A stretch of DNA of 12,807 bases from JBGOUJ01 sp041477005 (GCA_041477005.1 JBGOUJ010000162.1:1-12807), one strand, 5' to 3'; counted from the first letter of the stretch, positions 1-5,835 are shown. Notes: generated from the sequence alone by a model not told the origin. A program made the numbers and translations.

Positions 1-19
1 CGATGTCGTTGGGTTTCAT
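1..19 (-). CDS. 5' end of a gene leaving the window (unidentified)
   Basis: An ATG on the minus strand at 19..17 overlaps the TGA stop of the upstream pterin synthase gene (18..16) in the classic ATGA arrangement, which signals translational coupling. Only six codons are visible (M-K-P-N-D-I), so the product cannot be named. Its position directly after two pterin synthase-like genes makes another pterin, folate or queuosine pathway gene a reasonable guess, for example GTP cyclohydrolase I, but nothing in these 19 bases shows that. Confidence 0.5.
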
Positions 20-438
20 GGGAATTCGATCTCGATGGTATTGGAGCCGGTTTCCTCCAGCCGGACGCGCGACAGGCGACCGGGGCCCAGCCCGCTTGCG
101 GCCCAATCCTGTTGCAGCCGGCGGCCAACCTCGAGGCCCAGGTTCTCGGTGGTCGCCACCACAGCGGCGAATTCGGGCAGGTCGGTGTTCAGGTTGGAGT
201 GGTCGAAGCGCTCCAGAACCGCGCGAGCCACCAGGGCATCGAGCGCGGCGGGAGAAACCACCATTCCGGTGCGCGGATCGATCTCGCCGCTGACCGTCAC
301 TTCGAGCGCGTAGTTGTGCCCGTGGCCGTGCGGGTTGTTGCACTTGCCGAACACACGGGCATTCTCTTCCGGGCTGAGCCGGTCGCTGTCGAGCCGGTGG
401 GAGGCCGAGAACGCGTAGCGGCGGGTCAGAGAGGTCAT
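16..438 (-). CDS. queD: 6-carboxytetrahydropterin / 6-pyruvoyltetrahydropterin synthase family protein, copy 1 (Cys-containing)
   Basis: This 140-residue protein spans the whole COG0720 (QueD/PTPS) fold, which acts on 7,8-dihydroneopterin triphosphate in the queuosine or tetrahydropterin pathways. Zinc ligands are visible: His14 in FSASH and the HGHGH block at 37-41. The catalytic Cys33 is in GKCNNPHGHGH, and the Asp79-His80 pair (FDHSNLN) and Glu129 (EETGSN) complete the active site. The Cys spacing fits both patterns known in the family: C-x3-H-G-H, typical of QueD, and C-x5-H-G-H, typical of eukaryotic-type PTPS. The exact reaction therefore cannot be settled from the motif. The gene lies 3 bp after the stop of its paralogue and overlaps the next gene by ATGA, so the three are probably one operon. 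The ATG at 438 gives the normal N-terminus of the family. Confidence 0.9.
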   Translation of the reverse strand: MTSLTRRYAFSASHRLDSDRLSPEENARVFGKCNNPHGHGHNYALEVTVSGEIDPRTGMVVSPAALDALVARAVLERFDHSNLNTDLPEFAAVVATTENLGLEVGRRLQQDWAASGLGPGRLSRVRLEETGSNTIEIEFP

Positions 439-441
439 GGG

Positions 442-852
442 CTAGCCGTAGTGCTCCACGTAAAGATCGGGCGTCTCATAGAGACGGACCCGATGCAGGC
501 GGCGGCCGTCGTGGCTCAGGCGCGGCGCCAGGCGGCGCCAGATTTCGCGGGCGATGTTTTCCGGCGTGGGGTTGACGTGGTCGAAGGGCGGCACTTCGTG
601 ATTCAGGAAGCGGTGGTCGAACGGCTCGATGATCTCCCGCTCCAGGATCGCCTTGAGCTCCTTGAGATCCATGACCATGCCGTTCACCGGATCCACCTCG
701 CCCTGGACGGTAACTTCGAGCACGTAGTTGTGGCCGTGGCCGTTGGGGCCGGCCGCCTTGCCGTAGAGGACGCGATTTTCCTCCGGGCTCAGCGCCGGGT
801 TCGAGCAGAAATGGGAAGCCGAGAACTCCGCGCGGCGCGTGATTGAGACCAT
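442..852 (-). CDS. PTPS/QueD family paralogue, copy 2 (catalytic Cys missing)
   Basis: This 136-residue protein aligns with copy 1 end to end: RR-x-x-FSASH, SPEEN, NGHGHNY, LEVTVQGEVDP, FDH at 78-80 and YET at 125-127. The zinc-binding His14, His39 and His41 and the Asp79-His80 pair are kept. The catalytic cysteine position (33 in both copies) is Ala, in YGKAAGPNGHGH, and no Glu stands in for it as in PTPS-III. A cysteine does occur at 16, two residues after the first zinc His. The start was set at 852 because the family N-terminus begins there. An open frame continues upstream to 1248, but that part is the antisense of the tlpA-like gene. GGAAG precedes the ATG by about 8 nt. It is probably the first gene of the operon. 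Function is uncertain: a diverged pterin enzyme or a partner of copy 1. Confidence 0.9.
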   Translation of the reverse strand: MVSITRRAEFSASHFCSNPALSPEENRVLYGKAAGPNGHGHNYVLEVTVQGEVDPVNGMVMDLKELKAILEREIIEPFDHRFLNHEVPPFDHVNPTPENIAREIWRRLAPRLSHDGRRLHRVRLYETPDLYVEHYG

Positions 853-880
853 ACGGTTTGCTTCCAGGAGGTTACAATTG

Positions 881-886
881 ATTATA
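881..886 (-). promoter_or_regulatory. Candidate -10 (TATAAT) for the pterin synthase operon
   Basis: A perfect TATAAT reads on the minus strand at 886..881. It would place transcription start near 874 and leave a leader of about 22 nt before the ATG at 852. I see no convincing -35. The element overlaps the ATG of the divergent tlpA-like gene at 886, so the two genes share a 33-bp control region and initiation on one strand may interfere with the other. Confidence 0.4.
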
Positions 887-1422
887 TGCCACGGCTTGCC
901 AAAGGGCGCCTCTTGCCGGGACTGATCGTCCTGCTGACCGGCGCCTTCATCGCCTCTCTGTGGCCGTCGTTTCAGGGCTCGGGCGGCGCCGTCGTTGGGG
1001 TCGGCGATGATGCTCCTGAGTTTAATTTGACGTCGGACGCCGGCAAACCGATTCAACTCTCTGATTTTCGGGGCAAGTTCGTGATCCTGAACTTCTGGGC
1101 GAGCTGGTGCGCCCCGTGTGTCGAGGAAATGCCCTCGCTCGAGCGATTTGCGGAGCAGTTCAGTCCCAAAGGGGTGGTCGTTCTGGGCGTCAGCGTGGAT
1201 GAAGACCGCGGCGCTTATCAGCAGTTTCTGCGGAGGGTCGGCGTGCAATTCCTGACCGTGCGCGACCCGGAGAAGAAGACCAGCCGCCGCTACGGCACGC
1301 TCAAGTATCCCGAGACCTACTTCATCGACCCCAAGGGCAGAGTCGTACAGAAGGTCATCGGCAAAGCCGACTGGACCGACCCGCAGATCCTGGATTACAT
1401 GGAGCAGCTACTAAAGGGCTAG
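886..1422 (+). CDS. Membrane-anchored TlpA/ResA-like thiol-disulfide oxidoreductase
   Basis: This 178-residue protein has a single N-terminal hydrophobic anchor (about 9-26) followed by an AhpC-TSA/redoxin-type thioredoxin domain from about 40. The redox motif WCAPC lies at 74-78 in FWASWCAPCVEEMP, and the cis-proline is Pro142 in KYPETYFID. Such proteins face the periplasm and reduce disulfides, often during cytochrome c maturation, but no cytochrome gene is in view. AGGAGG at 866-871 is 14 nt from the ATG, which is long for a Shine-Dalgarno. An in-frame ATT at 877 would sit 5 nt from it and is a less likely start adding three residues. The gene is divergent from the pterin synthase operon and convergent with the DUF1080 gene. 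Exact substrate unknown. Confidence 0.9.
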   Translation: MPRLAKGRLLPGLIVLLTGAFIASLWPSFQGSGGAVVGVGDDAPEFNLTSDAGKPIQLSDFRGKFVILNFWASWCAPCVEEMPSLERFAEQFSPKGVVVLGVSVDEDRGAYQQFLRRVGVQFLTVRDPEKKTSRRYGTLKYPETYFIDPKGRVVQKVIGKADWTDPQILDYMEQLLKG

Positions 1423-1431
1423 AGCCATGCC

Positions 1432-1460
1432 GGGCCGCGACCGTCAGGGGGCGGTTGTCC
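1432..1460 (+). repeat. Dispersed GC-rich intergenic repeat, copy A
   Basis: This 29-nt stretch, in the gap between the convergent tlpA-like and DUF1080 genes, matches a second copy on the minus strand at 10116..10088 at 22 of 29 positions. The shared runs are GCCGCGACCG, AGGG and GCGGTT. The core can form a small hairpin (ACCG with CGGT). A near-tandem GGCGGTTG unit follows at 1465-1472, and a GGGGGC (1447-1452) can pair with GCCCCC (1472-1477). No T-run follows, so it is not a standard terminator. Confidence 0.5.
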
Positions 1461-1556
1461 AAGCGGCGGTTGCCCCCCAAGGACTTCGGCCGCGCATAAA
1501 CGCGAATGCACGCGCATGGGACCTCGACCGTCTCGGAAGGTGGGCGCGGAACAAGA

Positions 1557-2417
1557 TTATTTCTCCGGCTGATCATAACCCTGCAGGCGGCGGATCCAAA
1601 TGTTGCGGTAGCGCACTTTGTTGTTGTGGTTTTGCAGAACGAGCGAGTCCTCGGCGGGCTGTGGCGTGTAGTGCGCCACCTGGCGGTAAACCATGGGCCC
1701 GATCGACTCCTGGCGATTGTGCAGTAAGACGCCGTTCAGGAAAACCGTGAAATAGGCAGGCTTCACCAGCCTCTCGCCTTCAAACTTGGGCGCTTCAAAG
1801 ACGATGTCGTAGGTTTGCCATTCCCCGGGTTTTCGCGTCGGATTCGCCAGGGGCGGCCACTGTCCGTAAAGCGCCCCAGCCTGGCCGTCGGCGTAGGTAG
1901 GGTTGTTGTAAGAATCCAGCACCTGGACTTCGTAGCGGCCCTGGAGCAATACGCCGCTGTTTCCGCGCCCCTGGCTGTTGCCCACCACCTCGGCGGGCGC
2001 GGCCCACTCGACGTGCAACTGGCAATCTCCGAACTTCTCTTTGGTGGCGATGTCGCCCGTGCGGGGCGCCACCTCGAGATAGCCGTTCTCGACTTTCCAC
2101 TCCGCCCGCCCCGAGCCGCCGGCGCGCGTGATCGAGCTGCGATGGGCCTCCCACTTCGACAGGTCTTTGCCGTCAAACAGCACGATCGCATCGGAAGGCG
2201 CGCCACCCGGTTCCGCCGCGGGCGTCACCACCGGCGGATGCGGGCGGTCCGGATCGTGCACGTGAAACGGGAGACCTGGAAGCATAGGGGTGTCCTTGAA
2301 CCCGAGGTCGTGGTTGGCGGATGGATTCGGCGCGGGGTTCTGCGCCCTCGCCGTAGCCACCGCCAGCAAGCATAGTGTTGCCGCCGCAACGAAGAGGAGA
2401 GGACAAGTTTTTCGCAT
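1557..2417 (-). CDS. Exported DUF1080 (3-keto-disaccharide hydrolase fold) protein
   Basis: This 286-residue protein has a signal peptide (1-25, cleavage likely after ATARA), then a short linker and a DUF1080/3-keto-disaccharide hydrolase domain (PF06439, LamG-like jelly roll) from about 77 to the end. Family features seen are LFDGKDLSKWE at 80-90, WKVENGYLEV at 107-116, GRGNSGVLLQGRYEVQVLDS at 150-169, KPGEWQTYDIVFEAP at 196-210 and the terminal strand VRYRNIWIRRL at 268-278. The linker DTPMLPGLPFHVHDPDRP at 42-59 is one I associate with this subgroup in Acidobacteriota and Planctomycetes. Some members hydrolyse 3-keto-glycosides, so a periplasmic role in sugar breakdown is the likely guess. 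The true substrate is not shown. It is a single gene with no strong Shine-Dalgarno before the ATG at 2417. Confidence 0.88.
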   Translation of the reverse strand: MRKTCPLLFVAAATLCLLAVATARAQNPAPNPSANHDLGFKDTPMLPGLPFHVHDPDRPHPPVVTPAAEPGGAPSDAIVLFDGKDLSKWEAHRSSITRAGGSGRAEWKVENGYLEVAPRTGDIATKEKFGDCQLHVEWAAPAEVVGNSQGRGNSGVLLQGRYEVQVLDSYNNPTYADGQAGALYGQWPPLANPTRKPGEWQTYDIVFEAPKFEGERLVKPAYFTVFLNGVLLHNRQESIGPMVYRQVAHYTPQPAEDSLVLQNHNNKVRYRNIWIRRLQGYDQPEK

Positions 2418-2481
2418 GATGATTCGACCCGAAAGCGTAGCTTATCAGAGAAAACCGATCCAATAGTCTTCGCGCGGGGTC

Positions 2482-2513
2482 GAGAGCGGCGACGCCGCGG
2501 GACCGTTGCTCTC
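2482..2513. repeat. Intergenic inverted repeat
   Basis: In the gap between the 53-residue gene and the DUF1080 gene, GAGAGC (2482-2487) pairs with GCTCTC (2508-2513). Inside it, GCGGC (2486-2490) pairs with GCCGC (2494-2498) around a GAC loop. The two stems share two bases, so they partly compete. No T-run flanks it, so termination is doubtful. The rest of the gap (2418-2584) shows no gene. Confidence 0.3.
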
Positions 2514-2584
2514 TGGCCGGCCGGGATTTGCTACTCCACCAGGACGAGCCTCGCTTATCGATGACACGCCTGCCCGCTACACGT

Positions 2585-2746
2585 TCATTTGACGGTAAAA
2601 GGAATATTCTGATCGGCCAGCGCTTCCAAGGCGGCCTCCGGGACCAAGTGCTCCCCCGAGCGGAGGACCCGCCCCGAAAAGCGCCCGAACAAAAAAGCCA
2701 GCGCCCGCTTCTCGATTTCACGGTCAGGGAACGTGATCGTCACCAT
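2585..2746 (-). CDS. Small hypothetical protein (53 aa)
   Basis: I do not recognise the family. The protein begins MVTITFPDREIEKRALAFLF and continues with FSGRVLRSGEHLVPEAALEAL, ending NIPFTVK. It looks like a folded alpha/beta protein: a first beta strand, a charged helix, then a SGEHLVPEAALEAL segment that suggests a second helix and a last strand. There is no signal peptide or membrane segment. The ATG at 2746 was chosen over an upstream one at 2902 because a near-perfect extended -10 lies at 2783..2775, about 22 nt before 2746, and would exclude the longer form, whose extra residues are Arg/Pro-rich and uncharacteristic. GAGG lies about 11 nt before the start. Sizes like this are common for antitoxins and small regulators, but no partner toxin gene is adjacent, so no function is claimed. 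Confidence 0.65.
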   Translation of the reverse strand: MVTITFPDREIEKRALAFLFGRFSGRVLRSGEHLVPEAALEALADQNIPFTVK

Positions 2747-2774
2747 ACGCTGGATGCCTCGACGCCTGAAATGG

Positions 2775-2783
2775 ATTATATCA
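2775..2783 (-). promoter_or_regulatory. Extended -10 promoter for the 53-aa gene
   Basis: Read on the minus strand, TGATATAAT (2783..2775) is a perfect TGnTATAAT extended -10. Start of transcription is expected near 2768, giving a leader of about 22 nt before the ATG at 2746. No good -35 is present, which is normal for extended -10 promoters. It stands out against the GC-rich surroundings. Confidence 0.55.
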
Positions 2784-2983
2784 CTCAGGCGGGCCCTGGA
2801 GGAACGTCTCGAGCGTCTCCTCCGATTCCCCCCTCTCCAGGCGGCGCGCCCGTCGGTGGTGGGTGGCACGGCTGCCTGGCGGGGGTCGGGTGCAGGCGGC
2901 AACCGTTGCGCCGAAGGTGATCGAGCAGCTCGTGGCGCTTCACGATCGTGTTTGAAGTTGAGGGGGCCGACGGACTCTGCGAT

Positions 2984-3754
2984 TCACTTGCTACTCGCCG
3001 CTGCTTTTTCCGGCACCCAGTAGATCTCTTCCTTCACCGCTTCCTTGGGGAAGCCGGCGCGCTTGAGCACGCCCTTCACGTTCTCGATCATGTCGGGGTT
3101 GCCGCAGACGTAGGCGGTGGTGTCGGCGGGGGTGAAGCCGAGGGCGTCAAGGTGCTTGCGGGTCACGTCTTCGGCGCGGCCCCGCTCGCCCTTCCAGGCC
3201 AGCTCGAGCCAGGGGCGGCTGATCGTGGGGACGTAACACAACCAGGAGTGCCGGCGGGCCAGCGAGGAGATCTCGTCGAAATAGCCGAACTCGACCGGGA
3301 CGCTGGCTGCCTGCAGCACCGCAAGCTGGTAGGGAATGGTCTCGCCGGAGGCGGCGCGGGCCGCCAGTTCCCGGACCATGCTCACGTAAGGCGCCACGCC
3401 GGTCACCGTCGCCACCAGGAAGTGGTTGCGATGGCCGCTCGCCGCATCCAGGACGAAGCGCCCCTTGGCCGAGCGGCGCAGGAAGACCTCCCCGCCCACC
3501 GGGACCTGATAGAGCTGCGGCGTCAGCTCGCCGCGTGATACCAGCTCCAGAAAAAACTCCAGCTCCGGCTCGCGGGGCGAGGAGGCGACCGAGTAAGGCC
3601 GCTCGATCATCTTCGGGTTCGCCGGCAGGGCGATGGTCAAGTACTGGCCGGCTTGAAAGGGGATCGCCTCTTCCGGCCGCAGGCGCGCCACCCACAGCTC
3701 CGGGGTGATTTCGCGGCGCGAAGCCACCACCGCTTTGATGTGCTTGGAATCCAT
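2984..3754 (-). CDS. Ferredoxin/flavodoxin-NADP reductase family protein (FNR-like)
   Basis: This 256-residue cytoplasmic flavoprotein has the two FNR domains. The FAD-binding barrel (about 1-105) carries the flavin motif RPYSVASSP at 52-60 and the GELTPQLYQ segment at 75-83. The NAD(P)-binding domain (about 112-250) carries TGVAPYVSM at 118-126, VCGNPDMIENV at 216-226 and a C-terminal IYWVPE. Enzymes of this group pass electrons between NAD(P)H and ferredoxin or flavodoxin. The nucleotide loop reads ATVTGVAP where many relatives have ATGTGIAP, so one glycine is replaced by valine. It starts 5 bp after the stop of the sensor kinase, so the two are likely cotranscribed. There is no good Shine-Dalgarno, which fits coupling to the upstream gene. 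Physiological partner unknown. Confidence 0.88.
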   Translation of the reverse strand: MDSKHIKAVVASRREITPELWVARLRPEEAIPFQAGQYLTIALPANPKMIERPYSVASSPREPELEFFLELVSRGELTPQLYQVPVGGEVFLRRSAKGRFVLDAASGHRNHFLVATVTGVAPYVSMVRELAARAASGETIPYQLAVLQAASVPVEFGYFDEISSLARRHSWLCYVPTISRPWLELAWKGERGRAEDVTRKHLDALGFTPADTTAYVCGNPDMIENVKGVLKRAGFPKEAVKEEIYWVPEKAAASSK

Positions 3755-3759
3755 GGGGG

Positions 3760-5124
3760 CTATCGCAGGGCTGAGACGCGGCGCGCCCGGACCGCGTCGG
3801 TGCGGGCCGCTCCGGCGGGATACAAGGTGTCGCGCAGCTCCGGGATCTGAATTTCCACGCGCGTCCCCTGGCCGGCCTGGCTGTCGATGGTCATGCTGTA
3901 TTGCGGCCCGAACAACACCGTCAGCCGCTCCCGCACGTTGCTCACGCCGATGCCGCGGCTGTAGATATCGGCCATCACGTCGGCCGGAATGCCCTTGCCG
4001 TCATCCTCGATGGTGAGGGTCAGCCGGCCGTCGGCGCAGCGCGCGCGCAAGAAGATCGTGCCGCCCTCCACTTTCGGGCCCAGGCCGTGCTTGATCGAGT
4101 TCTCCAGAATCGGCTGCAGCATCATGCTCGGCACCAGCGCCTCAAGTGCCGGCTCTTCGATTTCCTTGACGATTTTCAGCTTGTCGCCGAACCGCACCAC
4201 CTCGATCGACAGGTAATCGTCGATGAACTCCAGCTCATCGCGCAAAGGACTAAAGTTATCATGTTTCCGCAGCAGCCGGCGCAGGATCGTGGAGAGCTTG
4301 AAAATCAGAAGCCGGGCTTTCTCCTGGTCGCTGCGGATCAGCGAGGCGACGGAATTGAGGGTATTGAACAGGAAGTGCGGGTTGATCTGGCTGGAGAGGG
4401 CATCGAGCTTGGCCTGCATCAGCAGGCGTTGCTGCTCTTCGAGCTTGATCTCGTTGCGGGTGTTGTTCCAAACTTTCAGGGGCAGCGCCACGCAGGCCAC
4501 GGTCGTGAGGTAGAGAGCGGCCACCGCGTACCAGGCCGGATCGGGCCAGCGGGGAAAGAGGCAAAACAGCATCCTCGGCGGGAACAGGTGGCCCAGCAAC
4601 AAGTGTAGAGATTCGATGGTGACGCAGGCGAACAGCAGCAACATCTGATAGGCGGCGCTCGGCCCGCGCCGGCGGTGGCGAACCCAGCGCCAGATGCTCA
4701 GATCGAAAAACGGGGAAAAGCGCCAGACGTCTTCCGGCTCCGGGGCCAGATCCCGCAGAAACCCGCCCAGCGCCCCGACTCCGACCATCAGCGGCAGGGC
4801 CAGGATCTCGTGATGGGCAAAGGCCGTCCCGCCGATCAGCAGGCCGGCGAAGGCTCCCGTCACGTAGCCGCCGAGCAGGCCGGCCACCAGGGCGCCTTCC
4901 AGGCTGCTATCGGCGGCGCGGTACTCCAGAAGGATGCGCACCACCACCCCGGCCGAGTAAATCCCACCCAGCCAGAGGCCGAACAGCAGGCGCTGGTTCA
5001 TCGTGCGCTGCTCGCGCAGCAGCATCCGCTTCACAGCGCTCCAGCGCACCAGCAGGCTGGCCAAGGCGGCCACGGTCCCTATCTTCACCAGCAGGCTGAC
5101 CAGGAATTGCTGTTCTGGATCCAT
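3760..5124 (-). CDS. LytS-type sensor histidine kinase (5TMR-LYT, His_kinase, HATPase)
   Basis: This 454-residue inner-membrane kinase has about six hydrophobic segments (near 8-28, 46-66, 77-100, 107-123, 160-180 and 197-216). Residues 45-125 resemble the 5TMR-LYT input domain, including the AGLLGGYVTGAFAGLLIGG stretch. A likely coiled-coil linker (about 222-245) leads to the PF06580 dimerisation block QINPHFLFNTLNS at 246-258, with His250 as the phosphoacceptor. The ATPase domain shows an N box (LQPILENSIKHG, 336-347), G1 box EDDGKGIP (373-380) and GIGVSNVRERL (391-401). A basic C-terminal tail of about 25 residues follows. Such kinases normally signal to a LytTR response regulator, but none is in the window; the next gene downstream encodes a flavoprotein reductase. 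The start at 5124 faces ribA across a 37-bp gap. Confidence 0.93.
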   Translation of the reverse strand: MDPEQQFLVSLLVKIGTVAALASLLVRWSAVKRMLLREQRTMNQRLLFGLWLGGIYSAGVVVRILLEYRAADSSLEGALVAGLLGGYVTGAFAGLLIGGTAFAHHEILALPLMVGVGALGGFLRDLAPEPEDVWRFSPFFDLSIWRWVRHRRRGPSAAYQMLLLFACVTIESLHLLLGHLFPPRMLFCLFPRWPDPAWYAVAALYLTTVACVALPLKVWNNTRNEIKLEEQQRLLMQAKLDALSSQINPHFLFNTLNSVASLIRSDQEKARLLIFKLSTILRRLLRKHDNFSPLRDELEFIDDYLSIEVVRFGDKLKIVKEIEEPALEALVPSMMLQPILENSIKHGLGPKVEGGTIFLRARCADGRLTLTIEDDGKGIPADVMADIYSRGIGVSNVRERLTVLFGPQYSMTIDSQAGQGTRVEIQIPELRDTLYPAGAARTDAVRARRVSALR

Positions 5125-5147
5125 GGGAATGGCGGGGACGCAGATTC

Positions 5148-5155
5148 ATTATAAT
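5148..5155. promoter_or_regulatory. Self-complementary ATTATAAT: possible shared -10 for ribA and the kinase
   Basis: ATTATAAT equals its own reverse complement, so it offers a perfect TATAAT on the plus strand (5150-5155) and on the minus strand (5153..5148). On the plus strand the expected start of transcription is 5161-5162, at the GTG of ribA. On the minus strand it is about 5141, 17 nt before the kinase ATG. No consensus -35 was found for either direction. Symmetric -10 elements are known to drive divergent transcription in bacteria. Confidence 0.5.
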
Positions 5156-5161
5156 AGGCCA

Positions 5162-5764
5162 GTGAAGCCCGCCGTCCGCAAAGTAGCCGAGGCTGATTTC
5201 CCTTGCCGTTTCGGGCATTTCCGCATCTATGGCTTCCAGGCCGGCGGCAACGGCGAAAGCGTCGTGGCCCTCCGGCTGGGCGATCTGTCGGCGCGCCGGC
5301 GCCTGGCGCCGCTGGTCCGCATTCATTCCCAGTGCCTTACGGGCGACGTCTTCGGCAGCCTGCGCTGCGACTGCCGCGCCCAGCTCGAAATGTCGCTGGA
5401 GCGCATAGCCGTCGAAGCAAGGGGCCTGCTGATCTACGAGGCGCAGGAGGGGCGAGGCATCGGCCTGATCAACAAGCTGATGGCCTACCAGCTCCAGGAT
5501 GGCGGCGCCGATACGGTCGAGGCCAACGAGCAACTGGGCTTTGAGGCCGACCTGCGCACCTACCAGGTGGCCGTGGCAGTGCTGCGCCATTTTAGGATGA
5601 AGCGGGTCCGATTGCTCTCCAATAATCCAGATAAGATCCAGGCCCTCGAAGAGGCCGGCATCCGGGTGGAAGAGCGCGTGCCCTGCGAAGTAGCCCCCAC
5701 CTCGTCAACCCGGGCCTATCTGCGGACCAAGAAAAAAAAACTCGGCCACATATTAACATTCTAA
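5162..5764 (+). CDS. ribA: GTP cyclohydrolase II
   Basis: This enzyme opens GTP to 2,5-diamino-6-ribosylamino-4-pyrimidinone phosphate, releasing formate and pyrophosphate, in the first committed step of riboflavin synthesis. With the GTG start the protein has 200 residues, close to the 196 of E. coli RibA. It is the stand-alone form, not fused to RibB. Zinc ligands are Cys58, Cys69 and Cys71 (RIHSQCLTGDVFGSLRCDC), the GTP-binding run is YEAQEGRGIGL at 92-102, and catalytic Asp130 and Arg132 lie in LGFEADLRTY. The GTG at 5162 was chosen because TATAAT at 5150-5155 would start the transcript at that codon, giving a leaderless mRNA. The ATGs at 5123 and 5129 lie upstream of that start and would overlap the kinase 5' end. 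A run of nine A (5732-5740) lies near the 3' end. Riboflavin made here feeds FAD for the reductase encoded nearby. Confidence 0.93.
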   Translation: MKPAVRKVAEADFPCRFGHFRIYGFQAGGNGESVVALRLGDLSARRRLAPLVRIHSQCLTGDVFGSLRCDCRAQLEMSLERIAVEARGLLIYEAQEGRGIGLINKLMAYQLQDGGADTVEANEQLGFEADLRTYQVAVAVLRHFRMKRVRLLSNNPDKIQALEEAGIRVEERVPCEVAPTSSTRAYLRTKKKKLGHILTF

Positions 5765-5787
5765 AGGGGTTGTGCCCGGCTCTGTTT

Positions 5788-5830
5788 TGGTATAGACTGG
5801 CTTCACGGTCTTAATCCAGCGTACAGGAGG
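5788..5830 (+). promoter_or_regulatory. Candidate promoter and Shine-Dalgarno of the TonB-dependent receptor gene
   Basis: TGGTATAGA (5788-5796) resembles an extended -10 (TGnTATAAT, with two departures in the hexamer). A weak TTGTGC lies 15 nt upstream at 5770-5775. AGGAGG at 5825-5830 is 5 nt from the ATG at 5836 and is a full-strength ribosome binding site, so the start is well supported. The promoter is weaker evidence than the ribosome binding site. Confidence 0.45.
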
Positions 5831-5835
5831 GTCTT

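Noticed and set aside
853..1248. N-terminal extension of the second pterin synthase gene, giving a 268-residue protein
   Set aside because: The extra 132 residues are the antisense of the tlpA-like gene and look unlike any part of the family; the family N-terminus starts exactly at 852.
1447..1478. GGGGGC/GCCCCC inverted repeat as a terminator between convergent genes
   Set aside because: The loop is about 19 nt and no T-run follows on either strand, so it is better explained as part of the repeat element.
2747..2902. Longer 105-residue form of the small protein
   Set aside because: The added residues are Arg/Pro-rich with no protein-like pattern and lie upstream of the predicted transcription start.
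2747..2983. Possible tRNA, small RNA or further gene in the gap between the small gene and the reductase
   Set aside because: No cloverleaf, and no open frame with protein-like sequence beyond antisense shadows. A short palindrome CACGATCGTG (2941-2950) and a weak GCGCC/GGCGC stem (2908-2938) are present, but without a T-run.
5003..5161. Upstream start for ribA, giving 253 residues
   Set aside because: The extra part is antisense to the kinase gene, RibA is normally about 200 residues, and the predicted transcription start is at the GTG.
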